From assembly GCF_009727055.1 (NCBI RefSeq), contig NC_052349.1, positions 96,312,898 through 96,376,897 of the forward strand: 64,000 nt of DNA, written 5' to 3'. The translations under genes were made by a program, and so were the position numbers. Below, piece by piece: positions 1 to 12,644 of the stretch. Each line of letters begins with the position of its first letter. The stretch's first letter is position 1. The stretch is from Benincasa hispida. Lineage: Eukaryota; Streptophyta; Magnoliopsida; Cucurbitales; Cucurbitaceae. The notes below the pieces were generated by a model. The model was given only the letters and a program-made list of their open reading frames with translations. It was not told the origin of the DNA and did no database searches.

Positions 1-57
1 CTAGAAACTGTTCCAGAAAACTCTCCAGTTGTTGACATTAAAGTTAGAATTATTTGA
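1..57 (+). CDS. Possible last codons of an unidentified plus-strand gene (partial)
   Basis: Reading frame 1 is open from the window edge and ends at a TGA at 55-57. It gives 18 residues ending in DIKVRII, with balanced codon use and no low complexity. It would be the 3' end of a terminal exon of a gene converging on NXD1, with 58 onward as its 3' UTR. So short an open stretch can arise by chance, and I do not recognise the peptide. Confidence 0.25.
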   Translation, partial: LETVPENSPVVDIKVRII

Positions 58-638
58 GATATGAGTGAATTTGGATGGTTCTTGCACTTCAGGTTGGTGG
101 GTGGACTCAGGTTTACGGCAATATTCTTTCCTTTGCCACAATCAGAGGGGCATCACATGAAGCACCATTTTCACAACCTGAAAGATCACTGGTGTTGTTC
201 AAATCATTTTTACAAAGTCAGCCTCTACCCGAAGCTTTCTGATCGATAATTCAGGTCAAGCTCGTGATTGAAGAGAACGGAGTTTGATTGCTTAACTAAT
301 AATCTGAGAGTGAAGATTTCTTTCCGATGTTTATCCTTCAGTGTCATCAATCAAACACTGGAATGGAAATTTTTTTGTAAAGGTCATCAGTAAAAAGGAG
401 AAAATTGTATTAGAAAAGAGGGTCGAACAGAGCTCTTTTTGTCATCTTTCATGAATTCTGTAAATTCTACATCTTGAGTTATCTTATTGTGAAAGCTCAT
501 TCAGACAAAATGAGAAGCTGTTGGGACTTTGGGAGAAGAAGAGAGGAGTTTTATTAGTGATGTATTTCAGATTGTACAACACTTTCTGCCAAAGAATTTT
601 CATAATATTAACTGTTAATATAATGGAAAGGAATGTGT
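58..638. other. Intergenic region between convergent 3' ends
   Basis: No coding signal is visible. TTTATT at 550-555 reads AATAAA on the minus strand, about 85 bases past the NXD1 stop codon, which is a plausible poly(A) signal for that gene. The rest looks like ordinary AT-rich 3' UTR or spacer. Confidence 0.45.
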
Positions 639-2330
639 TCATGGTGTTCTAAGAGAGTGTTTAAAATATTGAGAAACAACAGTGGGAGCTTGGACTTCCA
701 TTTCCATGCAACTAAACTCTAAAGCTAGTATGGGCTTTGACAGTAGTACAGATGTACATAGGCTTTGTTCATGTTCTGCATCTTCTCCAGCTCTTGTATT
801 GTGAGAATGGTGGTCTGCATCTTGTGCTCTGTCGGTTGATGCAGGAAGTTCGACCGAGACCACTGCTGGCTTTACTGCTCGCACCCTAAATGCAAATAAT
901 ATATTCAAATGCCCCAATGCCATCAATAAACAAACTAAATTCCTTTGGTGTTGTGAGAGATAACGAGTTAAAAAACATCAGAGAACAGAAACACAAACCG
1001 GCATCGAATCTGGCAGGAATATTTGAGTAGTTCAGGAGTATATTCTGAATGCCCACTGATATTTATAGATCCATGAAACTGTCATAAGTCAATGATGATC
1101 TGGTGAACATAACCATTTGTAAATTGGAAGATCTGGTTACCTATAACTTGGGAGAGACATTTTGATAACTGGTCCCATCCATTTGGTGAAAGGAACTGCC
1201 AACATCAGCTTGTTATCAGAAACACATGGGACTTTCGATTTGAACAGGAAAATTCAACCGATAAAAGTTACTACTCTTTGAAAGTTGGAACTACGAAAAG
1301 AAAAGTTCATAAACCACAGTGGTAGGCTTTAACAGGCAATCCGTACCCAAGAACTGTCCACTAATCTTTGAAATTAGGAGAGATAGACCAGAACATGTTA
1401 TATCAACCACTAAAAGAATAACGAACCTTTTCGATGTAGGGCATCCTATTTTATGGTTTTCTTTTTCCGAACATGGAACATGTTCAATGTTCCACGTCAA
1501 CCACAAAGATTATTATAGATAGATTTGATGCAACATGGAAGATATAACCACGACGACATACAAGCAGAGAGCAGGACTTTGTTTGACAACAATCCTAGAA
1601 CACTGAAGTTTTCAGAATATTCAATGTTAGCGATGCAACTTTCCTAAGAAGATCAACAAAATTCCATCAGATGATGAGAATCTGAAGACAATGCAGAAGA
1701 AATATGAAGAACACATAAAAAATATGTCATTGGTGAAGAGTAGATGAGATGAGCAGGGCTATTTTTTTCTCTTTCACAAGAAATATTGGCTCCAAAATTA
1801 AGCAGCTCACCAGAAATTGAAAGGTTGATATTGCAAACATCTATTGAAGTGGGACCCTTCATTTCAGTCACTTGGATATGCTCCTGATTCTTTTGGTTGT
1901 GGAAATTACTATTCTCACGTAAGGAGTTGAGAAGTCCTCTTTCACTTTGACGCTTCGGAACTGCCTCAATCCTCTGTTTTCACGAGAGACATTGTTCCCA
2001 TTCAATACACTAGTTCTGGTTGATGTAGCCCAAATGTTAAAAAAATGTATATATATAGACAATAATAGAGTGAATCCTAGCTAATCAGAAGTATATTGTT
2101 TGGAGGTCAGATGATTATTGTCAATATTATTGAGAAGAATGATCTTGTAAGTGGCTGTTGAAATGCTTCTTAATAAGAGGGTCACAGCATTATAACATTG
2201 ATCAAACGTGTATCCAGGAATTACATATTGAAAAACCATAATATCTAAAATTGTAGCTTACTTTTGTAAACCGAGCAGCTTGACTTGGAAGCCCTACTTC
2301 CTGCAAGAGAAGAATGCAATTAAGACTAAA

Positions 2331-2368
<38 letters not shown>

Positions 2369-5300
2369 AAAATAAAGGAAAAAAAGTAGGATGTCGCATG
2401 TGGAACATCATCCATCACACAAGATAGAAACGAATATTATACAGATGAGTCTCAAATTCCCAGAGAGATCGAGTGCCAGTTCACCGAATGCACAATAATG
2501 AAGATATCCAGATGTCTTGACGTCTAAGAATAAAGGAAAACTACATTTCTTAGTTGAGTTTATTTAAAAAGTCTTGTAGTGAGTATCTTTAGATAATTTC
2601 ATTTGATTCATAAAAAAAGTAAAATAATTAGTTGTTCTAATAAAAACTCTTGTTAGTGATTTAATCTTCATTAATTCTATAAAGTAATACTTGAGCTCCC
2701 ATCTCCATGCTTCCCCTTCAATCACAAAAGGGAAAGAAATATTAAAAGATATATTTCTTTTAAAAAAAATTATGCCACATCGCAATTATGATTGGACACT
2801 TGAGTGGGCCACAGAAAGATGGGTGTAGTCCATAATGCACCCAAATATTTTTTTTAATCCTCTATATATCATTTTAGATCAGGTTTTGTGATTTGACAAA
2901 GGATATAGTAACAAGACTTGACCTTACTCTACACCCTGGCAAAAGAAGCATTTTAAAATCTAAAACTGGCTACCAGATTTACCCAAGGAACTCACTATAG
3001 AAACTTGAGCATTGGGATAAAAGGTTGGAACATTATTGGTGTAGAAAGTTCTTAGCGATATCACTACTTCCATCAACCAGGGAGCAATGGCACGCCATCT
3101 CGTCTCGTTGGAGGCAAGCAGTCATGTGCTAGTTATAATTGAATTTCATCGAAGGAAGACCTGAATGATAGAGAAAACGACACTATGCTGATGGTACTAG
3201 ACCACTTAACCAAGTTTCACACTCCCTTCAAAACACCTACATATAGCTTCAATAGTTGCCTAGTACTTTGCCAATTGTATCATCCAGTTCTATGGGAACC
3301 CAAAGTCTACAATATCTACAAGGGACGGTGTTCAAGAATTCCTTTTTACAGAAAACTTTCAAGCTATAAGAATAACTTTGAAGAGAAGTATGGACTACCA
3401 TTGCCATAAAATTTTGGCTAACATGTGGTAGCCAACAGGTGAAAACTTACGTATGTTGGTAGGCGGAAGGCAAATACAATCCTCTTCTAGGGGCTGAGTA
3501 ATCCGTTATGTTATCACCTTGGAAAGTCAGAACTAAGACAATTAAGGACATCTTTGGACTAAGTGCTTAAATACACTTTTTTAAGTACTCAGAAAATCAT
3601 TCCAATAGACACTAAAATTTAGTGGCACCTAAAGTATTATAAGATGATGATGAACCAGTAAAAAAATGGATGTCTTAGGCAAAGTAATGAGAATGTGAAA
3701 CCGATGACCTTTTTGACAAGGCCCAAATGAAATATGACCTACCTTTTTAAAAGGTAAAGTAAATTTTATGACCTTTTGCCTAAATGAAATGATAAAATCA
3801 TCTCGTTGTATATACGTGTTGATACTCTCGATTCTCGCTACTCGCTCCCGTTACTCATTGAATTTTCTTTTCTTTTCTTTTTTCGACATTTTTTCAATTT
3901 TCCTTCCTCTAAACGTACTAAGTAGCGAGTAGTTATCATTCAAAAAAAAAAAAAAAAAAGGGAAAGAGAAATGATAACTACATCAATGAGTCAAAAACTG
4001 AGGAAAAGAAAAAGAACGAGGAACGAATAGCAAGTAGCGAGAATCGAGAGCAAGAGCAGGAGCTGAGTAATAGCATGCGCACACAACGGGTGGATTCCAT
4101 GATGATGCAAGTAAAAAGCTTTTAGAGAGTGAGTCAGATTTCATTTGGATCTTATCAAATGGGTCATTTATACAACAAACCCTAAAGCATTATAACTTCC
4201 ATTTCAACTAGACGCTACCATGTGTACCACACATACGCACCATGAAAATTCAAAACCTTTTCATATTGCACATTGGATAAACCAAGAACATGGCATGTGA
4301 GTGTCTTGGATAAAGTAATACGTTGTAAGTACCGTTTCTACAAGGCTATGACATATCCCTCCATTCATATTAGGGGTAAAGAATGGTAAAATATTCGAAA
4401 AAGAGAAAAACCAGTCATAGAAGAGACTACCAGACAGATGGAGAGCAAACAATATTCATAATCTTCAAATTACCATAGAAACAGACATGACATGGTAACA
4501 AGTTCATAAATATTTGCTTCAAATTCCATAGAAATCAAGCCTCAGAAATCGACAACAATCCTTCAGATGCCATACCTTTCTTCCATGATCACAAGCTTCA
4601 TCACTGTTCACTAGCACCTTAGCTGCCCATCTGCTTTCAGAAAAGAAACCCAAGTAAGAATCAACAACCTAGAAAACAAAAATAATAATAAAAAAAAGAC
4701 ATGGGTCTTCCCAAATTCAATGTTTTTGGAAACCCCTTTTAGCTTATTTCTACTCATCATTCAAACATTTGAACAAGATGAAAACCAAGACCAATCCCTC
4801 CTCTGCTACCAACACATCAGACCAGACCCAAACCGGTCCAAAAAAACCAAGTCCACTTAATAACCGGTTCCTAATCAAGCAAACAAAATTACAAAATTAT
4901 CCCACTAACATTCTACCATTCACCACAATGTAACCACAAATGGAAAAAAAGGTTGATAGAAATTAGAAAAAGCATACGCGCAAGAGGTTGGACGGTTCCA
5001 AACAATTCCAGAAATTACTACAAGCTGCCAAAACAAAATCCAAAACATGGGTTCTATATTAGCTGAAGAACCAAATCTCCATTGATTTAGCCTCAACAAG
5101 AAAAGAAAAAGAAAGCAAAAAAAATCAGACCTCATCAAAACTTCCTGCTGGACTGTCATCATAGTTTGCAAGAAAAAACCCACCAAGAGTATAACTGTAG
5201 ATGGACAGAAACTAACACATTTTAAGTAGGGATCAAACAAATACACTACTAAATCATTACAATCGGCTCACATTTTCACACCAAAAAACACCCACAAATC

Positions 5301-5592
5301 GTATTAATCCAACATATTAATCTCCATTACACAGTAACAAAACCTAATTCTAGTGATTAAAAAAATACCCAAATGCTTCAACGAGTCTCAACTCCTTGGG
5401 AATACAAGCTCGAGCAGTTTTAGCCTTCACAAGATGCAGCTGATACAAGGCCCTGAGTAATGAGGGAATGTCAAATAAAAGCAAAAGAAAAGAGAATGAA
5501 GAAAAGTAAATGGAGGGTTTCAATAACCTTCCTGTAAATGTCCATGGAGGTTTGCCATAGCCTGATGAACAATTTTTCTCTCCAGTTTCCAT
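639..5592 (-). CDS. NXD1: NEOXANTHIN-DEFICIENT 1 (NXD1) protein, 10 exons, complete
   Basis: Ten exons join in frame with GT donors and AG acceptors throughout: 5528-5592, 5369-5452, 5131-5194, 4978-5024, 4576-4630, 2262-2300, 1811-1973, 1141-1195, 999-1055 and 639-885. They total 876 nt, or 291 residues plus a stop. The family is recognised from conserved blocks in order: SGYGKPPW near residue 10, IPKELRLVEAFG at 39-50, YTLGGFFLANYDDSPAG from 51, GIVWNRPTSCAW at 77-88, GLPSQAARF near 108, WMGPVIKMSLPSY at 178-190, VKPAVVS near 214 and LSKPILALEF near 265. Known for the family: NXD1 was identified in tomato as needed for neoxanthin accumulation in carotenoid metabolism, and its biochemical activity is not established. 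I see no catalytic motif, membrane segment or obvious transit peptide. The start is the first ATG of exon 1, just before the conserved block. Intron 5 (2301-4575) is unusually long and holds a hairpin repeat and poly(A) tracts. No stop or frameshift breaks the model. Confidence 0.93.
2333..2365. repeat. Poly(A) tract in NXD1 intron 5
   Basis: An uninterrupted run of 33 A lies 33 bases upstream (gene sense) of the exon 6 acceptor. In gene sense it is poly(T), so it extends the polypyrimidine tract. It could be the tail of an old non-LTR insertion, but I see no SINE or LINE body beside it. Confidence 0.8.
3821..4060. repeat. Hairpin (MITE-like) inverted repeat in NXD1 intron 5
   Basis: Positions 3825-3842 (CTCTCGATTCTCGCTACT) are the exact reverse complement of 4033-4050. 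Closer in, GTAGTTATCAT (3929-3939) pairs with ATGATAACTAC (3971-3981). A run of A fills the loop. The whole 240 bp could fold into one imperfect hairpin, as MITEs do. I could not define a target-site duplication or a superfamily. It lies well inside the intron and does not touch a splice site. Confidence 0.55.
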
Positions 5593-6900
5593 GGAGGTTT
5601 AGATTGTTTGTTTCCTTGGAAGAGGAAGAAGAGAGAAGGATTATCCAATTTGAAGGATAAGATATGGTCCATATGGAGGTGGTTATCAGTGACTAATATT
5701 TTTAAGCAAAAATGTTCATACACGTGGCAGGATTTTAAGCAACATGGTAGTCTTAGTCAGCCCAGCCTACGTTTTATAACCAAGCTTTTTGGCACATTTT
5801 GGCAGTTTTTCAAAAATAAAATAAGTTAAATCGTAAATTTAGTTCCTCTCATTTGGATTAAGTTAAAAATTAACGTCTCACTGAACACAAAATTTGAAAA
5901 TTTAAGGGATCTATATTAAACACAAGAGTAAAAAGTTAAAGGGTCTCTTGGTTAAAATTGAAGGACTCATTCGTAAGATTAAAGATTTAGAGATATATTA
6001 CACTTTTAAAAGTTTAGAAATTAAATATAAACAACTAATCATATAATTTAATGATGAAGGTTTTTTTTTTTTTTTTAATTTATTTAAAGGTTGTCGGCTA
6101 GTATTTATTAGGCACACTTTAATAAGAGATCTGTTTTTATATAAGGTCAGGTCCCATGTAACCTTTCTAATAACCACCCTTCTCAGGTTTTCTATTTTAT
6201 CTCAACAATAATTTGAGTAATATGTAAAAAGGAAAGATAATATTTTTCATAAAAGTTTATTCCACAACCCAATTAGTAAGGAAGTAATTCGATGGATGGA
6301 AAGTTGTTGAGGCTTTCTATCAATCAAATAATCTTTATATTCTCAATCTAGCACTTCAACTAATTAGTAATCTTAATAGCAAAATCGAGTCGAACTATAG
6401 GGAGCCTAAGATAAAACTTCTCCAATCTAAATACGAGTGGTTTTGAGATTGAGTTGATAGGAAAACTAAATTGCAGAAAGTAAGATACATTGAGAGAGAG
6501 ATACACGAGATTACCTTCGCCGATTAAGAGGTCGTTGGGCTATCTATGGATTAATTCATTAATTTATCATGCAAGGTTCATGGGTTCTCTAATTATCAAG
6601 CGTAATCAAATGTCTGAAAAAATCAGATAAACTCCCCAGGGAAAACAAACGCGAATGTCGATTCCTAGATTAACTAAGTGTTGTCACACAAGCCTATTCA
6701 CCTAGCTAATCACATTAAACCCTTTGATTGATTAGAACATCAGATTAAATTGGCCAAATCTAACTTAATGTATTTCTATTATCTAGATTTCGTTATCTTT
6801 TGCTACTGGTTGAACCATAACTAACTAAAACTTATTGCTACTCAAATTAAACATGTCATGGTTACAATTACAAATAACCAAAACATGCATGGCATGGGCG
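5593..6900. other. NXD1 5' UTR, promoter and spacer
   Basis: No coding sequence is supported. On the minus strand a TATA-like stretch (TTATAAAAC, plus positions 5771-5779) lies about 180 bases upstream of the NXD1 start codon, which makes it a candidate core promoter. The stretch 5840-6060 is AT-rich. 6250-6900 has no match I recognise and may be old repeat. Confidence 0.35.
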
Positions 6901-7636
6901 TGTTAGATTTAGTATCCTAAATCTCGTGGATCTTGTATTTTGTAATTCGTAAATACAAAACATTTATTTAATAAAATAAGAAGTATTTTATTTGACATTT
7001 AGATTGCATTAACTCAATTCAATAAACTAAGATCCAAGGTTGTTTAATGTAACTTGAACAGTATGTGGTAGACATACAATTGGATTATGTTCAAGTAATA
7101 ACCTAAACGGTCTGCAGTACATGGATAAGATTGGGTGCCTTATCCTAGTAACACTATGGATACCACCCACTTTGTAACTATTACATGAATTGTAAGTGTT
7201 ACAAACAATATGATCCATGTTGTTCATGTGGAGACATGTGAGTGAGGATATCATGTATAAAGAGTTTATACAAGAACGAGTCGTGAAATGATTGGTTTCT
7301 TTTTATAACATCGTTACTTGAAAAGACTAACATTTTCATTAGAATGATCATAGGTGACTTTACCTTAATCCTAAGTGAATTGTGAACTCTAGTCCATGAG
7401 GGCAATCCCTTCATCTGTATGGGTGAGAGTGACCAGTTTCACCAACTCAATAAGCCTATCATTTTATGGATTTGTCCAAGTAGGGAGCTGAGAACATAGT
7501 TACGCAAGATGAAACTCACTTAATCCTTTCTTTAGGGAAAGTAGATGAATTGCTCCTTTAATAGTTGATTTCAGGTTTTGAACAATGAGACTTTTCCCTC
7601 TCACTGGTTCGAGAGGGGTTAGTTTATATTTGGACT
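6901..7636 (+). mobile_element. Copia element C, 5' LTR, left part
   Basis: The LTR starts with TGTTAGATTTAG and aligns base by base with the first 740 positions of the A-family LTR at 51135 (blocks such as CCAAGGTT, GTAACTT, TATGTGG and GACATACA). It stops at the duplicated GGACT (7632-7636) and resumes at 39900. The joined LTR is about 1.98 kb, matching the 1.97 kb A-family LTR. It lies about 1.3 kb upstream of the NXD1 start and points away from the gene. Confidence 0.85.
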
Positions 7637-7638
7637 TA

Positions 7639-8160
7639 TATGGATCTAAGGATTTGATCCTTACTGGATACACGGACTCTGACTTTCAGACTGATAAGGA
7701 TTCTTGAAAATCCACTTCAGGCTCAGTGTTCACTCTTAACGGAGAGGCTGTAGTATGGCGAAGCACTAAGCAGGGGTGCATCGCTGACTCCACGATGGAG
7801 ACCGAGTATGTAGCGGCTTGTGAAGCTGCTAAGGAGGCCGTTTGGCTTTGAAAGTTCCTGACTGATCTGGAAGTTGTTCCAGATATGTCTAGGCCCATCA
7901 CCCTTTATTGTGATAATAGTGGTGCTGTGGCGAACTCTAGAGAGCCTATGAGTCACAAGCACGACAAACATATAGAGTAGAAATATCATCTCATTTGCGA
8001 GATAGTGTATCAAGGGGACGTGATAGTCACGAAAATCACTTCGGAGCACAACGTTAATGATCCGTTTACGAAGGCTCTCACGACTACAGTTTTTAAGGGT
8101 CACCTTTAGAGCATGGGTCTACAAGACCGCTCGCGGCTGGACTATGGCAAGTGGAAGATT
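7639..8160 (+). pseudogene. Copia RNase H remnant (element A1)
   Basis: Translation gives a Ty1/copia RNase H domain: YTDSDFQTD carries the first catalytic Asp, [15 protein letters not shown] the Glu and LYCDNSGAVA the second Asp, followed by HNVNDPFTKAL. Stops interrupt it, for example before KSTSGS and after AVWL. The start is truncated: it begins at the codons for YGSKDL with no upstream RT. It matches the equivalent part of element A2 (61461-61960). Confidence 0.85.
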
Positions 8161-8246
8161 TTTGTACTGGGCCTTAGTGCCCTAATGTATTGTTTTGTAC
8201 TTGTTGTTATCTTGTACACCCATTCGCTTTAGGACAAGTGGGAGAT
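8146..8246 (+). promoter_or_regulatory. Two polypurine-tract-like sites before the A1 LTR
   Basis: GGCAAGTGGAAGATT (8146-8160) sits near the end of the RNase H frame. A second AGGACAAGTGGGAGATT (8231-8247) abuts the LTR. The second is in the right place to prime plus-strand DNA; the first resembles a spare copy. Confidence 0.5.
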
Positions 8247-10186
8247 TGGGTTGATGTCCTAAACTCTCATAGGGTCCTGTAGTTTGTAAACACCTGTATG
8301 AACAAACGTTTGTGATGTAATAATATGAGATATTTTCTTCACTATTGTCTATGAAATATGATATATTTTAGTTGCATTTACCACAAACCAATAAACTGAG
8401 ATCGCTGATTGTCGTTGTAACTTAAGGATGTATGTGGAGACATACAACTGGGTCATGCCTTAAGTGATAACCTAAATATTCTGTAGTATATGGATAAAGG
8501 AGGAAGACTTTATCCTGGTCACACTACGATTATGACTCACTTTATAGATGTTACAAGTGTTGTAAAGTGCTACAGATGGTCTGATCCTGATCATTTATGT
8601 AGAGACATACGAGCGGGAGTGTATTATACAAAGGATTTTGTATAAGACCAGACCACGAAGTTTTTATTCTCGTTATATAATGCCATTCATGATAAAGACT
8701 TTCATTTCACTAGGATGACCATAGGTAACATGACATTAATCCTGAGTGAGTTGAGAGCTCCTGTCTATGAGGGCGGTCCTTTGATTTGCATGGGTGTGAG
8801 TGACCAGATTGCTGACTTAAACCTATCACTTTGGGGATTCGTTTGACTGGGGATCTGGAAATTCAGCTATACAAGATGGAATTCACTTCTTCCCCGAAGT
8901 AGGGGTAAGTAGATAGATTGTTCCATTAAGGGAGGATTCCGGGGCATGAACGATGTGGCGCCACACACCTTTTCATGGCTCGAGAGGTGTCCACTCATAG
9001 TAGGACTATGATGTATTGTTCATTAGAGGAATCAGTGGTACTTAAGAAGTTAGATGTAACTACAGGGGCAAAATGGTGAATTGGTCCAACTGTACTTACG
9101 AGCGATCTGTGAAGGTTTATTATACTGTTGATTAGTTATATCCCATGGACACAAAAATATATCTGTAGTGAGAAGAGTGCAGCTGTCGTTCTTTAGTGGA
9201 GTATCTGACAGTTAATGGATGGTGGATCTCGTGATTAAAGAGTTTAGTCAATTATTCACGTACCGTTGGAGCTTCAAGCTACAGGTCCATAAGGTCCCAT
9301 TGGTACAAGTTGAGAATCAGTTTTTGGGTTAGTTTGTGTTCAAATTAACAAGAGGGGAGTTTGATTGTATATGATATAATTAAATAGGTTCAATTATATG
9401 TGATATAATTGATATGATATATGAGATACATTAATTGGAGGATTTTGATATAAGTATGATTTATATTGAATAAAGGAGAAAGGAACTATGGTTTAAATAT
9501 TACATATGATGTGATATTAAAACTATAGGTTATAAATATAATATGATAAGTTAGTTATTATATTTATTTATAATTAAAACGATTATGTGATAATTGTGGG
9601 TGGTTTCTCCTTTAACCGTGCATGAAGTGTAAGGTTATGTTCAGTTTTCATAACTGAAGGTTAAAATGATTTTTTTTTTCATTTTGAAATGAATCGCTTC
9701 ATTATGTGCATGACTAATTGTTTAGCTCACAAGAGACTAGACGATAGCCTTTAAGTGTTTTTCTAAACGATCGTGTACTAACGCCTTTTACTAGACGATT
9801 GCGTAAAGCGATTTACTAAGCGATCACATGCCAAGCGAGATTCACTAAATGATAGTCTAGATGATCCAACGTGTTTTCTAAACGATCGTGTACATAGCGA
9901 GATTTACTAAACGATCAAGCACACTAAGTCTATACGATAGATAGTACATTTTCCCACTTGCTTGATCGTATAGTTCGATCGTTGCTTCCCTCCATCCCTC
10001 TACCAAATCCAACAAAGCCTACACCTCTTGGATTCTCACTCCAAGAATACCAAGGTTGTCAAGTGGTGATGTCTAAGAGGTTGCTTGTTTTTGGAGAAGA
10101 TTGTTCATGATCTAAGCGACAACGAGAGATTGGGTAGGCGTTCTAAGCGACAACGAGAGGTTGTTGTTCCAGTCTTCACGAGAGCG
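8247..10186 (+). mobile_element. A1 LTR, left part (A family)
   Basis: It follows the polypurine tract directly and shares the GGTTGATGTCCTAAA start and many blocks with the LTR at 51135-53103. It is cut at 10186 by the hAT terminus and continues at 39695-39899. Two copies of TCTAAGCGACAACGAGAG lie near 10107 and 10141. It contains a half-site array (9735-9965) that the 51135 LTR lacks. Confidence 0.8.
9735..9965 (+). repeat. ATCGYNTAG half-site array in the A1 LTR
   Basis: Repeated words of the type CTAAACGATCGTGTAC, CTAGACGAT and AAGCGATCAC occur every 20-35 bases. They are near copies of the dyad word described at 53438-53830. Several sites are decayed by single transitions. Confidence 0.7.
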
Positions 10187-10782
10187 TAGGGTTGGTAAAG
10201 GGGTTGGGGCGAGGTGGAAGGCGTCCCCCGTCCCCGGCCCCGTGGGGGAAATTCTCCCCCATTCCCGTCAGGGAAATGGGGTCCCCGCGGGTCCCATTCC
10301 CCGTTTTCCCGCGGGGATTCCCCTTTTTTTTTTAATTAAAATTTGATTAGCCCACAAAAAATCTATTAAATAAGTTTATCAAATTCCTCATTTTTTAATT
10401 CAAGTGAATTTATTTGAAATTTGACTAGTGCATAACATTTTGTACATTCAAAAATAAACACAATTTAAAAAACTAACAAATCCTTAAATAAGTTTACAAC
10501 TTAAAATTTAATAAAGTTTGAATAAAAGTTTAATTAAAGGCAATGTCTATACATCCAAATAAGTTTACAACTTAAAATTGAATAAAGCTCGTCTTTCTCT
10601 CTTTTAACGATGACTTCACAATCAAATATTTCTCTTTCTTGGCATCATCCCATCCTTAGTTGTAGATATTATTCATTCCTACATTTAAAATGTATAAACA
10701 AATAATGTCACAAAAAAAAAAAAAAAAAGCTAGACACAAAAATAATATTAATCTTGAGCATTACTTAGTCACCAACGCCATC
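10187..10782. repeat. hAT 3' subterminal region (relative to its gene)
   Basis: 10190-10325 is strongly GC-rich (runs of CCCC, GGGG and CCCGCGGG) in an AT-rich neighbourhood. It looks like the subterminal repeats of other hAT elements. 10330-10780 is AT-rich with no gene except the transposase stop context near 10760. Confidence 0.6.
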
Positions 10783-12644
10783 TGTTGGGTTTTATGCCGC
10801 TAAAACTTGCAGTTTTGTAAAAATGATAAACATTTTCTACTTATCAATATACTTGTTATTGATCTCATAAATTGTATGAAAGTCTAAAATCCAATAAACA
10901 TAGACCTATAACTATTGTATGAGTATTAAAATTTATGTGAGATATAAGAGTGGATCGGGTTTGAGTAAATAGTTAAAATGATTATGGTACATGAATGAGG
11001 TTGGGTACTTATTCTGGTAACACCATTGGATGCGACCTATTCTGTAGTTGTTACAGAAAACAGTTGTAAAGTGGCTACATACGATGTAGAACCTAATTCG
11101 TAATGTTATGAGATGAAGGAGTGGGGGCGTCCTATGCAATGAGTTTGCATAAGATCATGACAAAAAAATAAGTCACTCTTACTTTATAACGCTGTTATTC
11201 CTGTTTAAGACTGACTATTTCACCTAGATGAACTAGGTAACTCGATCTTAATCTTGAACTAATATGAACTCCCTGTTAATTCGGGATTGTCCTTAGATTT
11301 GCATAGTTGAGGGTTGGCTCAACAGCGTCGGCTCAATAAGACTCCCATTTCAGGGGTAAGACGGATAGATAGCTGGGGACGTAGGGTGCAAGACGAGTTC
11401 ACACCTACCTGATCTAGGGATAGGAGAAAAGTTGTTCTCTCAAGTACTGAATCCGGTCTTGAACAAGGGGCCCCAATCTCTCACTGGGCTGAGAGAGTTG
11501 GTTTGGTGATTGGATCAAAAACCAGTTTATTCATTAGAGGATCAGTAGGGACTTGAGGAATAAGACGTAATCTTGGGGGTAAAACAGATATTTGACCCAG
11601 CCATTATATGAACAACCTGTGAAGGGTTGACTTGCTGATTATGGTTAAATCATGTGGACATAATATATCTACAGTGAGGGGAGTGCAACTATGGGCTTTA
11701 GTAGAGTGACCCATTAGTTAATGAATGGAGATTAATCTGGTCTAATGAGTTTAGCCAAATAATCCCGGATCGTTGGAGCCCATGATCTGTAGGTTCGTGA
11801 GGTCCCCCTACTAGCTCGTAACAGACTAGCTCTAGAATAGCGTGATAATTAATTTGAAACGTTCAAATTAGAATTAAGGGAATTAGTGATTATATGAGAT
11901 ATAATTATGTTTAATTTTCGAATTAAACGGTATAGGAGAATTTATATATTTAAATATGATTTAAATATATAAAGATGGATATGTGTTAAAATTAATTTAA
12001 TGTTTGATATTAAATTAATTAAGTTTTATTTAATAATTAATTTATGAAATTAATTAATTTTTCATTTTAAAAATCAAATAGATTTTTTAAATCAAATTTT
12101 GATTTTTAGATAAAATTGAAAAATTGGAAAACAAAAAACACAAAATGGAAAAATGGTTTTTTCCATTATCCATCACCAAGTAGCTCACACATAAAGCAAC
12201 ATCTTGACCTTGTCTTCTCCTAGCATGAGTTCCAACTCATGCAACTCTTCTCTTTGTATGTTGATCTGCAATATAATGAAGAGATTGGAGTGAAAATCGG
12301 GCATGCAATCTATAGTGAATTTTAGAGAAAATTCGGTTTGAAGAATGGTTCTTCAAAAAGGTTGCTGCAGTGAGCTTTTCTCCTTCATCCCTTGATTCAA
12401 GCTTGTTTTGAGTCCCACAACTCAATCTAGAGCACCAAGAGAATAGTGGGGAAGATCTTGAGGTGGTCTACAACAAAATATGGAGAAGATATTAGCTGGA
12501 GATGGAGCTTTGAAGAAGTTTTACAAGAGATATGTCTTGAAACCCAATTTTTCTGCATAAGTATGTTTTATATTATGCCAAAATTAGTGAATTTGAGTGC
12601 TTAGATGATCCTTGAGCTTCCGCTGCAATTGATACAATCCTACA
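10783..12644 (+). mobile_element. B1: solo copia LTR (B family) with perfect target duplication
   Basis: It starts TGTTGGGTTTTATG and ends GATACAATCCTACA, 1862 bp. CCATC flanks both sides (10778-10782 and 12645-12649). No primer binding site or polypurine tract is present, so this is a solo LTR left by LTR-LTR recombination. It landed in the last part of the hAT transposase gene. Removing it lets the reading frame at 12650-12700 run into a TAA near 10761. Confidence 0.9.

Noticed and set aside
7723..8103. 126-codon minus-strand frame
   Set aside because: It is the antisense shadow of the A1 RNase H remnant.
10161..10346. GC-rich proline/glycine-rich open frame
   Set aside because: It lies across the hAT terminus and subterminal GC-rich repeat; the composition explains the open frame.
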